Positions 11,345-24,200 of a DNA stretch of 64,000 nucleotides are shown here, in pieces. Origin of the DNA: Aculops lycopersici (Eukaryota > Arthropoda > Arachnida > Trombidiformes > Eriophyidae); the NCBI GenBank assembly GCA_015350385.1, contig WNKI01000002.1:2659700-2723699 (forward strand), in the 5' to 3' direction. Within the stretch, counting starts at the first letter, position 1. Every line of letters starts with the position of its first letter. Position numbers and translations under genes: made by a program. The notes beneath the pieces were generated by a model. The model ran no database searches and had not been told where the DNA came from. It was given only the letters and a program-made list of their open reading frames with translations.

Positions 11345-14300
11345 CCATTGCGTTTTATCCTCCTCTTACATCTCGTCGTCGATTGCCAGTCGGTCGGTCG
11401 CCCATTTGAAATCTCGAGACGTTGATTAATTTCACGCATTTCGAAGCGGCAGCTTGTGGTGGTTGTTGCAAAGGAACTCGAACTTTCCGGTTTAATTCAC
11501 ATTTCGATTTTGAAATTGGCAAGCCGGCTGGACATTTCAAGTTTTGTTCCGCGTCCTCAGAGAAAGTCCTCGTAGAAAGTCCTCGTCGTTTTAATATCCT
11601 TGAGATCGACGAACTCTTTCCGATTTCAAGCAACGGATCGAAGACATAATAGTCAACTCATCATTGGCGCTCGAGTCGCAGTGTCGCGCCATTCGGTGGG
11701 AGTGTTGAAAGGATTCCGCAGGTGAATTTGCACCACGCTTCGAATCAGGTAAAAAGGCGGTGGAGTAGCGGCGGCAGCGGCAACGATTGAGGCGGCAACA
11801 GCATGAGTCTCAATTGGCGGAACATGCGAGAGGCCAATTGAAGTGGGAGCATCTTTTCTCTCCACCTTTTGCGCCATCCTCGTCGCGCTTAAAAATCTCA
11901 CTCTCAAATCCGCACTCTTTTAATCTCGACCAAATGATCAAGTGGCCGACGAGATAGGCGCCATCACCACCACCAACCAATGGCTACTTTGTCTTGAATT
12001 CAACAAAGACTGCTTCCTCCTTCCACTCGATCCGCTCGTGAGATGATGTTCGGTTATCGACTGACTGGCTAGCCGGTCGCCGATGGCCTACGAATCCAAT
12101 AACCCGAATCCTCGAAGGGGAACGGGAGGCATACGGATGGTTGCGACCACTTGCTGCTTGGAGTTGGATGAAAAATGCTAGTGCTGATTTGAATCCCTGA
12201 TAACCACTTGTTGCAGCAGACTATTAGCCCAGAGGTTTTAATCCGCTAGACTCTCACTAGCCACCACAGGTTGTCGCTTTGAGACGGACGTCCACAAGCA
12301 AGATGAAGACTTCCATTCGTATTGGCTTTATTATAGCCAATAATATTGGCTCTCCAGCTGGGCGATTAACGGGACTATGACTGTCGTAAGTTACCAGTTT
12401 ATGCAGCTTTATGTGTGCTTTATGTATGTATGTGTGAATATGAATGATCAGCAAAGAATATATCACCCGATCGGCTAGACGGAGACACTTGCGCTACTCT
12501 CGCGTTGGGATGACCGACTTTCATTTGGTGGTGGAATCTTTTTGGAATCATTTAGATTCGCTCTTTGTTGGAGCCCCGAGGCAAAGGAGCGCATGTCAAG
12601 GTGGCCGCACTTTTTCAATTCGCCAGGTTAGCGGAGTAAAAACAATCAACAGGTAGCTGATGAATATCTGCCTCGCAAAATCCAACGGCGCGCCAATTGA
12701 TTTGCAAAAGTCTTGAAGTCGCTCCAATCTTGAGCCAGAAGTCAACAGCACTCGCTTGTTTTCTAGCAAGAGAAGCTAAAGTTTTGGAGCAGTTCAAATG
12801 TGAGATATGAAACACTTTTCATCAAGAGTCTTGCCAGTCCGTTGGCCTGATTTTTTGGCAGCTGATGCGTGAGATGCAGACTCTGCGGCACTTTGTGCGA
12901 AACACTCAAGTGTGCAGGCAACTTGTTGACTCTCTGGCGAGACTTACGGCTCTCAAATTTCAATTTCTTGCCATGACTCTCTGGTGAAAGTCAACAGGCC
13001 CACTGTTCACTTTGTTTATTTTCCTCTCTCTTTTGACTCCTCACTCACCCCTCTAGTTCCGGCTAAAACTAGACGACTCACAGCGGAGAGTTACTTCCAA
13101 GAGAACAATGCATCGCCATCGTCGTCGTTTATCCGAAAGCGAGATGGCAAGCTAGCTTCGTGCGGCTGTTGCCAGTGATGCTGTCGCTGTTATTAGAATC
13201 GTATCATAGTCACAGGATGGTCCGCTTGGCTCGGCAAAACTTCAACTTTCGTCCAATGCAAACTACGAATGAATTTGATATCCGTGCGACTGACCCACTG
13301 ACTGACTCTGTCCTTAGACTTGGCCACAAATCATGATCTCGTTGGCCAAGTCAAAGAGTGAAAAACTCAGTGATACAGTGAGAGAGATTTCCCTTCTAGA
13401 GTCGTGATCATCAGTGAGAGTTGAACTCTGCCACTTGCGGCGTCGGCGGTGGCGGTGGCGGCCAATCAAAGGTCTCAGATTTCCCGCAAGGATGCCGCCG
13501 TCGCCCTTACTTCTGTTGCTGCCGATGCTGGCGCTCACAATTCATGAGCCACCTTCAATACAAACACATACATACATGCACGTATAGTAGAGCAGAGTGA
13601 ACGACCGCCGGCTAGCCATTCGGTCGTGCAGTTGCCACAGCGGCAGCAGCAACAGGTGAGATTATGCAATTTGCTCACCTTCTTTGTGGCGAGCCAACCG
13701 TTGGGCAATCAGTCGGCTAGAAACCACAAAGCTCAACATGGTTTCTCTGTGTGCCGGAGCCGCCAACGCAGCGGACGTGGTGGGTGGCATCGCACATCGC
13801 CATGCCTAATCTACGTGCCTCATCTCCTAACTTGGACTCTATCTACGAGTATGTTTCTCTCCATCTATCCATCACATAGACCACATAGTCCGCTTCTCTA
13901 TTACAAACCGGCCGTCGGTCCTAAATAAGCCGACTGGCAATTTGTCTCCCATCCGCTTGGGCGCCGTGGAATGCAAAACTGTGACATCTTACGACACGCA
14001 AGTGACACAACAAGCGGTCACAAAAATTTGGCAAGTTTAAGAAGTCCTACCGGCAACTACAAAGAGACGTCCACTCTTTGCGGGCGGCAAAAAATTATCT
14101 TTGTGTCGTGGGGCGCTCAAGTTGAATAGCTCACCTAATGGTAGCTCACCTGGCGTCTAATTATATCGCTGCTCATTTGTCGCAACATCGCGTTAGCTGA
14201 TAAATCACAAGCAGCCTCTAGTTGGCTTCGTTGTGGTTTCTGTTACTCCGACTTTGGCTACTCCGTGATTCGAGTTCATAAGGCTAACTAAGGGCCAGTT

Positions 14301-15582
14301 TTTCCCCTTAGTTAGCAATCACAATTTAGAGCGCGAGAGTAAAATGTGAGGTGTAGTAAAATCGAAGGTAGAATTTGCACAGAGAAGAAAGAGAGACAGA
14401 ATCATTTGCATAATATTTCTGTGGTGGATTTCTGAAATAAAACTCTCCAAGCCTGCGAGCTACGAGATTCATCATGAGTTTTAAGTGTTGTTTTAGGTTG
14501 CTTTCGAGATGAGAGAGAATCAAAAGCAATGGTCAAAATGAAGAAATCCACTTCAGAATCACGATGGAATCACATCACAAACTATCTGACGCTCAATGGT
14601 TGGCCAAGAGGAATTGGCACAGCAGTAGATAAGCTCGCCCACGTTTTTGCAGCAATCTTTAGAACGTAAAAGTAAATGTCGTTGGCTCTCCTCTTCGATG
14701 GGCTCACCTTTGCTAAAACATGGCAGCAATGAAAGCAATTCCCAGGTTCCTGCCTACTGGGTTGAACCTCGCAACTCCAAGCGTCGGAGTCGATTCGAGG
14801 CGGAGGCAATAGGAGGCAGCAGCAGCCGGCGAGTGGTTATTGTGCTTGAGATAGAGAGGAGAGTAAACAAATGAGTGGAATGAAGAGGAGTAGAGGAATC
14901 CGTTAGTTTTATGAGATTGATGTGTTTACACTAAACTCTCGTTTTGTTTCGTCTGTTTGGTCTAGTTGCGGCAACTTGAGATTATTCTGATTTCTTTAAT
15001 GAGAGTGCGAAAGCAAACACACAAAGCGAAAGAGCAGGGGGCAACAGGTTGCTGGCGAGTTTATTGATGAGTGCGCCGTCGTTGTTCAAATGAACTCGAA
15101 CTGCTCACACCAACGAGCGATGAACTTGAACGGAAAAGCCGAATGGCGCTTCTACTTCTGCTTCTTCCAATTGTCAATCTCTAGCAAGAATTGTATGACA
15201 CTCAATCTGGCCACTTGTTTTAGGGGCCACTTTTCCAATTGCTCTAATGAAGCCGCAACACAATTATGTCGCGCTCGCCGACGACTCTAGCGAGTGAAAA
15301 CAATATGGAAATGAAGTCGTCGCCTGTTTGGCCACCAACATCGAGTTTGGTGTTCAGTTCAGTTCGATTCAAAGTTTGCCGTGTAAATTGCAGCCGATTT
15401 CCCGCTTAATAATAATAATTATTTATCCCATTGTACTTCGTCTCTTCTCTCTTTAAATGACTCAAATTTAAACACAAAAGTTATAGCCACCAAGTGAAAG
15501 TCGCAAGTTTGATTGAAGTTTTGAGATAAGACTCATCCTCTGTGTAGTATTTTGCAGCCGCCCACACGCACGACAAGAAGAC

Positions 15583-15627
15583 GAGACGAGACGAGACGAG
15601 ACGAGAAGAGAAAGGAAAGGAAAGGAA
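15583..15627. repeat. GACGA and GGAAA pentanucleotide microsatellites
   Basis: A run of (ACGAG)n passes directly into three to four GGAAA units. It is one of several pentamer arrays in the window. Confidence 0.7.
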
Positions 15628-17641
15628 ACTAGGCGAGATGTTTGGTTGGGGGAAAGTGGAGCAAGTGGACCGTGACTCATAAATGCAATGTGCCAATTGG
15701 CCTCACTCCCTTTCGACTCACACCAAAGCGAAGTGTCCACTTGCGCCGGTTTAATTAGAGGCCTCCATTTGCGGCTAATCGCTTGGCTTGCACCAGAACT
15801 CGAGGGCTTTGTTTCACTCATGCTGGCAATGAGCGATAGTGATACAAACTTTGCTTCTGCCTGTGATTGTGATTTTGATATCCAACCAAACGAGAGCCAC
15901 ACACATGGCTAGAGTCTTTGGCAGAGGGTCTACCACGGACAATAGTGTAGTGTAGTGTGGTCTTTTGAAGGAAGGAAGGAAGGCAAAGCAAATGGTGTGG
16001 GAAGTTTGCTTGCAAGTTGCAGCTCAACTGACGGCTGCCAAGTGGAGCGCGAAATGCCCACTTCACTTTCGATATTTCACCAAATTTAAGTCGAAACTTT
16101 TCTCTCTTGCTCGCGCTCTCGATGATGCTGAAAAGGAACAGCTTTTAGCGTTCACTTGCAAGTAGCTTGCCTTTTGACTAGTAAAACGGGAGCCCTCCAA
16201 AGAGTCAAGTTCTATTGGTTCCATGTTCCACTTCCGTTCTAGTGGCTGACTGACTGACTGGCGGATGCCATGTGCTTGCTAGCTAGCACCTGAGCTTTGC
16301 TTTTTTCGAGCTAGCAAAAGTTGCAACTTTTAGAGTGAAGTAATCTAACGTAACGTGAAAAATCAATGTTGTACTCGCAGCTAGCAGTTCAAATTTCGAT
16401 CGATTCGTGTCATTTGCATTCATATCTCTTCCTCTAGCTGCCTTCAATTGGTCGGTGCACATAGATATGAGAGATGGAAGCGAGAAACTTGGCGGACAGA
16501 TTGAGCAGAAAGAGAGCGCAACGAGCCGTTTGCATAATGGCAAATTAGTTTCCGCTCTTCGCGCTTCTAATCTGTACAACTCATTTGAAACTCAAGTTGT
16601 GGTTGTTGTTTTTTGTGTAAACTTTCACTTCTTTGCTACTCAAATTTTCCGATCATCGATTGAATCGACAGACCATACCGGAGGCTGCCAGAGAAATATC
16701 ACTGTGCGGCCCATTGATTTGCAGTCTCTCTTTCTCTCTAGTTTAAGACGACCGATTTGCTCAGCTACACTTTCGACTGATCCGCGTTGCAATTGCGTAA
16801 CCAAGTCGTTTCCCATAGTCCTGATTGCGAAGGCACAGGATAGAGGAGAAGTGAGCAGCGGTCGTGTTGGTTAGGCGATTAATTTGCTTCACTCCTATTC
16901 TGGTTGGTTTCTGTTTTGGTTTTCACTGATTTGGAGTTCACTTGATTCCAAGCGGAAGTTCCGGGAGCTAGAAGAGGGCAATTGTAATCCTCGCCACTGA
17001 GATATAAAACCAAATTGATCAAACTATTACTCGGTGTTGTGTTGTGTTGGCAAAGCTCGAGCTGCCACCTCGTTGCAAGCTAAACGCCGGATGACAGCGA
17101 CGACTTCTAACTCGAAAGCGGAAGCCGAGGGAAAAGTGCAAACTGTCAAATCGATCGATTTGTGGTCGTAAGTTGGACAATTCCAACACTGAAAGCTAAT
17201 GAGATTCTGGCTGAAGCAAGCCGAGAATTGTGAGCACAATGGGATCGTCGACGTAGTTTCTGTTGCTCGTTCGTCTCCGACTTGGGCCCACACTAAGACT
17301 GCAACCAAAACCCATCCATCTCATTACTAATTTCTGCACGAACCTCAGAGAGGAAGAGTTTGTCGCTATCTCGTTGGCCCATTGCGATTGCAACCGAGAG
17401 AACTTGGCGACATCGTAGGACGTGACCACATTGTGTTGGAATTGCGGTCTTAGTGGAGACGGCGGCGCCGGCGACGCTAAAAGCAGCCTCAAGACTCGCA
17501 TTCTCGCGCGCTCCCACACGTCAATTCTATACTGAGCGATCACCAACTTCCGGTTGGTCGCCCAACTCCCAAAGTGTCGTCTGAATGTGGGTGGGAGAGT
17601 CAAAGCTGACAAGAGTTTGCTTTGCCTCACATAACCTCGCG

Positions 17642-17668
17642 ACATCGTCGTCGTCGTCGTCGTCGTCG
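17642..17668. repeat. CGT trinucleotide microsatellite
   Basis: Eight or nine CGT units in non-coding DNA. Confidence 0.7.
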
Positions 17669-18062
17669 TGCGCTTATCTCGCAACTGACTTGGCTCCAAA
17701 GAAAATGAATGAATAATTATATTATATTCCATCGCCGAGCACAGGTGTCACGCCAGTAATTCCTCAATAATGACACTAAAAGGCCACTTGCATCTTGGTC
17801 GAACTCAAAGTGGACGCCACATCCGCCTTTGTGCTCGACCATTTCCAAGTGTCGCTGGTAACTAGTGGCCAGCTTTATGATGCGTAATAGAAAGAAAAGT
17901 CACATCACTAGTTTAGTCACTTTGTTGGCTAGCAAGTGTTTTGCAGCAGTAGCAGCAAACGCTTCTCGCTCATTGAAGGAGGAGGAGGATGATGATGATG
18001 AAACTCGAGCTGTTTGAAAGTGAGAAGGGAACTTGCGATCATGATTAATGGTCTTGTAGAAG

Positions 18063-18092
18063 AGGCGGCGGCGGCGGCGGCGGCGGCGGCGG
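18063..18092. repeat. GGC trinucleotide microsatellite
   Basis: Ten uninterrupted GGC/CGG units about 1 kb upstream of the plexin gene. Confidence 0.8.
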
Positions 18093-18682
18093 AAATCATA
18101 TCGTTCACTTTTCGACTAGCGAGCCAAACACTGAGCTAAGCCAAAAACTCTTTTGTTGGCCGAGTTTAGTCGCCACTAGAGCCAGCAAATATGAAAGGCG
18201 GCCAAAAGTTGGCCGACTTTCTGGCCGCACAAGTGCACTGGTTCCCCATGGAGTCGAGGAGTTGCACAACTTTAGCCAAACATGATGATGATGATGATGA
18301 TGGTGATACCGAGCGACACTTTGGCCCACCATTCTGACTTCTCGCTTGCACGTAAGCCACCTGCGCGCTCTAGCGCTAATGGTAATTGTTTCCTCCAGCT
18401 TCCGGCCGCAAATCGAGTTATTGTTTTTTGGCTCGCTCTCTTGCTCTCACGGAAATTCGGTCCCTTTGCCGATGGAAATCTCGAGGCTTAGTATTGTGGC
18501 TCAATGGAGATAAAAGAAAAAAACCACCTTTCATGTATGGGATCTGTTCATTGAAATAGTAGATTCCCCGCATTGAAATTGACTATTCAAATCTAGATGT
18601 CGATTGGGATATCGAAAATCGGGTTCTGGATTCTGGAACTAGAGAGTTGGAGTTCTCTATTTTTTCTACAAATTTTTCCAAC

Positions 18683-18696
18683 TACAGGTGGCGCTG
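18683..18696 (+). promoter_or_regulatory. CTCF-like motif upstream of plexin
   Basis: TACAGGTGGCGCTG matches the AGGTGGCGC core of arthropod and vertebrate CTCF sites. It lies about 350 bases upstream of the putative plexin TATA box. Three near-identical 14-mers occur elsewhere in the window. Binding is inferred from the motif only. Confidence 0.4.
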
Positions 18697-19029
18697 AACG
18701 CGCCGTTTGCAACTTGCAAGAGAGCAACGGCGATCGCTCGCGCAGCTTGGAATCAGACGAGGAAAAGCGCACTGCGCAAATCGCCACGCAGCAAAACTTT
18801 TCTCCGCAAACAAAATGCTCCTCTCGATGCTGCTGCTGCTGCTGCAAACTTGAGCGGCTCAAATGCAATTCTGCAATCGAAGGCGCCCGAGAGATTCGCG
18901 TTAAACTCTCCATCTCAGATCGTCACCTTTTTTGTAGTCTACTACCATATAGCGCAAGAGGTAACCTGAACCTATGGAGTTGATCAAAATCAATATCTCA
19001 CCTCACTGGCAGCGCTAATAGTAATAGCT

Positions 19030-19038
19030 TATATATAA
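19030..19038 (+). promoter_or_regulatory. Possible TATA box of plexin
   Basis: TATATATAA lies 128 bases upstream of the first ATG of the plexin frame. A TCATT resembling an arthropod initiator is at 19073-19077, a little further away than the usual 30 bases. Confidence 0.35.
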
Positions 19039-19165
19039 TTCAATTCCAATTAGAAGCAACAAGCAGCAAGAGTCATTCACATACTCAGCCAACAAGCAAG
19101 TAAGCAGCGAGAAGTTTATATGAATACATCAGCAAGAAAGCGACGAAATTTCAACAAGCCGACTG

Positions 19166-21223
19166 ATGCTCGGCCGCCTCATTAGAGCAACACCAATAGC
19201 AACAGCAACAGCATCAGGAAACCAAAGCAGCTCCATCAAGATGTTAACAAGTATCAACACAACAGCAAGCACAAGCAGATGCCGAAAGCCGTGCGGTCGG
19301 CATCGGAGTTTCAATATTGATACCGACATCAAAATCGATAATAATAGTATAAATGATACTGATCCTCAAGAAAGTTATCGCCACAGAGATCTAATTAGAA
19401 GCACCGACAAGAAGATTCCGAGACTCTCGCCGGTCACATCAACAATAATGTATTTGCTATTGATAATGATGTTCACACTATCGACATCCACTTCATTAAT
19501 CTCAGCACAAGACCAACAAGTCAATAATAATGCGTCAAGTCTATTGGCGACTCAGGAAGCGCAAAAAACTCCTTCAAGATTGACAACCACCACGTCGATA
19601 GCCACTAGCCAAAGCCCAATTTTAGCCTCATTTCAAACGCCCAATCAAGCAATCAACATAACACATGTTACCTATGATCCACTTCATGACACTGTCTATT
19701 TAGGCGCAACAAATTCCATTTACCAGTTAAGTGGCTCGGATCTCAGCGAAGTGCACGAGCAATCCACTGGCCCCATCTATGATAATCCCTCGTGCGGCAT
19801 AACCGAGTGCCACGGCTACGAGGACTTTATGAAGCCTATGCAAAATGTAAACAAAATTCTAGTCATTGATTATCAGCACAAGAAGCTGATTTCGTGCGGG
19901 AGCACTAAGCAGGGCGCTTGTCGGCGGTATCAATTGAACAATATAACTCAAAAGGAGGATCTCACATCAATGGCGGTGGCCGCCAACGATGACAACTCGT
20001 CGACCTATGGCTTCATAGCGCCCGCCAGGTACGACGCAAATGCAAACACTGCCAGCAGCGATGCTAACAGCAGCAGCAGCAACAACAACAATAGTAATAA
20101 TAATAATAATAAGAGTAACCAACAGGTGCTCTATGTTGCGTCCACCTACACTAAAGCTGGCCAATCTCGTGATCTCCTAGTGCCCGCAATCGGAACTAGA
20201 ATTTTAGACGACGGACCAAATCTATTCAAGTTATATGAAAACTCCTTCCTAGATTCGGCTCGCATTGATATCAACAGCCACCTGCGTGATTATTTCCTAG
20301 TTAACTATCTCTATGGATTTGCAAGCTCAAATTATATCTACTTTGTAACGGTTCAAAAGAAGGCAACCTCGAGAGATTACGAGGAGTTGGGTTATCACAC
20401 GCGTTTAGCTAGAATTTGTATCACCGATTCATCCTACAATTCCTACACTGAAGTGGATCTCAAGTGCACGCCCAACAAGCGCAAGTTATCACCACAATCA
20501 TCGTCGTCGTCGTCGTCAGGCAGCAGGAACTCGGGTGTCTCGTTTTTCTCGAGCTCCAGCTCCAGCTCGAACTCGAAAAACCAGCAACCACCTGAGGATT
20601 TCCCCCTGCTCCAGGATGCAATTTTAGTCGACGCTGGCTCTCATTTGCTCCAATCTCTAGCTCAAAACGACCAATCGGCTCCAATGGGCGACATCTTCTA
20701 TCAGCCGCCCACTTCGCCAAGCGGAAGTTCGGATGATAGCAAAGTTTTGCTCGGTGTCTTCTCGTCGGCCAAGGATCACACTCAACACGCCGGCGATCAC
20801 TCGGCGATTTGCGCCTTCTCTCTGGCTCAAATTGAGGAGAAATTCAATGATAATATACACAATTGCTACACTGGCAAAATGCAATCGCGAAACATGGAGT
20901 ACATCGCGGGAAATGTACAGGAGTGCCCAAAGAGTGGCCAGGGGGGAAATGTGGTTAATTTTTGCCATGAAACACTGAAGATAAATGGCACCATACCTAT
21001 TGTTAGTGAGGCCTCAATTCAATTCCACAACACAACCCTAACCGCAATCACTGCCACCTCGCAGGTAAACTCGCCGCTGAGAAACATTTACACCGACGAG
21101 CTAAATAATCTTCATCAACAGCAGCACAACCAACAGCATGCAGCAAGACCAACAGCATCAAGTTTCTCCTCCAACCAGCACACAGTTGTGTTTGCGGGCA
21201 CCTCGAGTGGCCACATCAAGAAG
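19166..21223 (+). CDS. Plexin exon 1: signal peptide and most of the sema domain
   Basis: ATG 19166 has C at -3 and opens a polar 94-residue stretch. ATG 19448 has A at -3 and begins directly with MYLLLIMMFTLSTSTSLISA, a good signal peptide, so 19448 is the more likely functional start. The sema part begins at about 19650 (INITHVTYDPLHDTVYLGAT) and contains the family's cysteines (SCGITECHGYEDF, ISCGSTKQGACRRYQL). Two low-complexity loops, N/S-rich at about 20030-20125 and S-rich at about 20470-20600, are inserted in the propeller. The exon ends with VFAGTSSGHIKK at an AAG|GTAAGT donor, phase 0. Confidence 0.88.
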
Positions 21224-24200
21224 GTAAGTTGGCTAGCTCACTTTATTCTAAATAGTTTATTCTAAGGAGAGAAGAATGGGCGAGTTAAATTGATTTCGAC
21301 TTTGCAAGCCTAAGAGGAGGAGGTAACTGTACATTTGCAACCATCGAGTGCTCTATTGAGTTTGCCACCGAGCCAACCGAATGGGCGGCCAGTTAGCCAG
21401 TTAGCTGGCCAGCTGACCACTAGCACCAGGGGGTATATTGAGATTGAGCTTTAGGTAATTCACAGCGAGTCTATTTGGGTTCATTTCGAGTTTCGATTTA
21501 GTCTACTGCTGCTGCTGGCATTTCTCTAGCTCTTGCGCCATTTACTTTGCTTGCTCGCTCGCTTATATTTGTACTCTTGTTTGTTGTCTTTAAATGGCCG
21601 AGGAACATAAATCTCCGCTTCCTTTGAAGCGAAGCAAGGCAAGCTCAAAGGAAACTAAACGCATATAATAGCTCTACTATTACTACACACACTTTGCTTG
21701 GTGCACTCATAGAGACAGAGAGGGGGAGAGGTACAAAACATAGAAAGAGACTGAGGAGTAAAAGTCAAACCAACCAACTAACTAATAGGCAATTGGAAGT
21801 GCATTTGCGACCATCGTTTGCGGCTAGTTTCAGTTTATAAGCAGCCGGCCAACTCAGTGACCGACCATAAAGGAGAGGCATGCAAATTCATTTACTAAAC
21901 CATTCGATACACTGCTGGCCAACGGGTTTACATGTAGTAATATCCTATTGCCTTGCGCTCTACGCGAAGCCATAACTCACCCGGCTTAAAGTGAGCTAGA
22001 CTAACTCGAGTGGGAATCGCCACCCACAAAGTGGACATATTTCTAGCCGGCGACATCAACACTTGTTAGCCGTTGGCAGGTGAGTTGTGGCTTACAATGG
22101 CAGCTAACATTGGATTGCGGAGCGGCGGTTTTTGAGGTTTGTCATTTAGTCAGTCAATGGGAATTGGCGATTTCACGCTGTGCGAGTGTGCTTGCTTGCT
22201 CGAAGTGTCCTCGTCTTTGAAATGTGTCCACAATATCAACTTTAAAATCTAGCTTCTGCTCGATAAAAGGAGAAGCCAAGTCGCTGAACTTCTTCTCCAG
22301 TTTCACAAAGTCGCTGAGAGCAGCAACTCGGCAAGTGGCGTTACGCAATCAATTAAACATGTCTACAGCATGTTGCCGTCGTTGTAATGAGTCGCGAGGG
22401 TACCTGTGCAAACGTTAGCCTCTTAGCTGGCGGCAGTGCTGCTGCTGCTGCTGCTATTACTGCAGCGGACCACATTGAAGCGGATGATAAATTGAGTCTG
22501 TCGTCGATGGTGTCCGATGGCCTCGCAGTTATGTGCTAACCTGTGTATTTTTTTTTCTCGTGCCCACTACCAAGAAAACACACTTACGAATGCTAGTCGA
22601 CGCTGGCCATTTTCATGAATTCAAGTTCCGTTGCTGCTACTGTGTGTTTTATTCGAATGTCCCAACTGAAAGACAGACAGTAGTGGCCACTTGTTAACGA
22701 GGCATTGCAAGTTTGATACTTGATAGCCAGCATTAGCAGCTGATCATTTGGCGGGTCAAGTTTTTGGCTCAGCTACTTGAGAATTATGATTATCATGCTG
22801 GAAGAAGAAAGAGAGATTTTCCTTAATATTCTGAACTCAATGTTAACACTAGAGAGCATCCCGCTCTCTGGTTGAAATAAGAATCAAAATCAAGATCAAG
22901 TGGAACATTGAGTTGAATTTACCTGGTTGCTGTGGATTCAGGAAGTCATACGATCTTCTCTCGAAGCTTGTGCACCTCGAGTGCCTCGGTGTCGCGCAAA
23001 TAAGGAAGTAGTTCATGGGGTAAAATGAGCAGAGTGAGCCACTAGCCACCAAGGCGACAACAACAACCACAACATGCGACCCTCTCAAATCGGCCGCTAG
23101 ACTTCCGTATACTTGAAAGCCTCACGTTGACGCCGCTAGCCAGTGGGACTTCATCTAATTAATTGTCTAATTAGATGGCGAGCGAAGGAGCGAAAATAGA
23201 AGCTTCTCTCCTCAGCTACTCGCTTCCTCTTCTTTATTTTAGCTGAGTTCGTTAGAAGTTAAAAGACCAACGCGATTGTGTCTCTGCTTGCTACTGTTCT
23301 GTTGACTTTTCAAGAGAGAAAGAGAAAAAACCGGCGCCAAAAGAGCATCTACTAAAAGCGCAACCTCAAAAAGACAACCTCACGACGACAGCCAAATTAG
23401 CCTCAATTGTGCCGACGAAGCTTCGCCGCGCGTCAAATTGCATTGCGCAACAGCATCCTGTCTTCTGAGGCAGCGGCGACACGTTATGCCTCCCAGCTTG
23501 AGGCAAAAATTTACTTCTGTTCCCAGCAAAAGATCGATCTTTTGTCGATAAATACGCTTGCAAAATCAAGTGGTAGAATCGATTGACTGGAGGCTCTGGG
23601 TGTGGTGTTAATGGAGTCACACGACAAAATTAATTGAACTTTTGGGTTTGGCCATCGGAGCTTGCGGTTGGCTCAAGTTGCCTTGCCTCTAAACGATTCT
23701 TTCTAGCAATTGGATTTGAGCATTCAGACGCAACAGAGAATAGATTGCGACTGGCCATTGACTTTCGAGGATTTAAAGAGACGGACAAGTGAGTCTGTCG
23801 ATTGAGAGTCGAGTCGAGTGGCACATCTTCACACTAACAAACTAACGCTCTAGAGTCCCAGTATCAGGTTCTAAAATCTCGCCGAGAGTCTATCGTTTGG
23901 TTGGCCGCTCAAATGGCTACTCTTTACTATTAGACTCGAATATCATCTCATCCAGTTAGCGTCATCTATGTATGTGAATGCGGCACATTTGGTTTTGCCT
24001 TGGGCGCGCTTAGCGTTGAGCCCCAACTAGTCGGACTATTTCAAATTTCAAAGCTTCCAGTTGGCCGCAAGAGTTCAGTAAGCTGAATAGCGGCCAGAGA
24101 ATGACGGAGATAAGATTAGATCTAGATTACCATCCGCCTCTATTGCTATTTCCAATGCTACTGCTGCTGCTGCTGCCGGTTGTGCTCATGCTACTGCTTC

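Larger units (their letters stand above)
8783..19165. other. 10.4 kb region without a recognised gene
   Basis: Its first part must hold the Pumilio 3' UTR and its end the plexin promoter. The longest open frames (up to about 155 codons, at 16407-16874) have no family resemblance and a composition like that of the surrounding DNA. Microsatellites lie at 11291-11344, 15583-15627, 17642-17668, 18063-18092 and 18280-18302. A CTCF-like site is at 18683-18696. Otherwise I see nothing that can be named. Confidence 0.6.

Noticed and set aside
16407..16874. 155-codon plus-strand frame in the 10 kb gene-free region
   Set aside because: No domain, no conserved motif and no start context beyond chance; DNA composition is the same as its surroundings.
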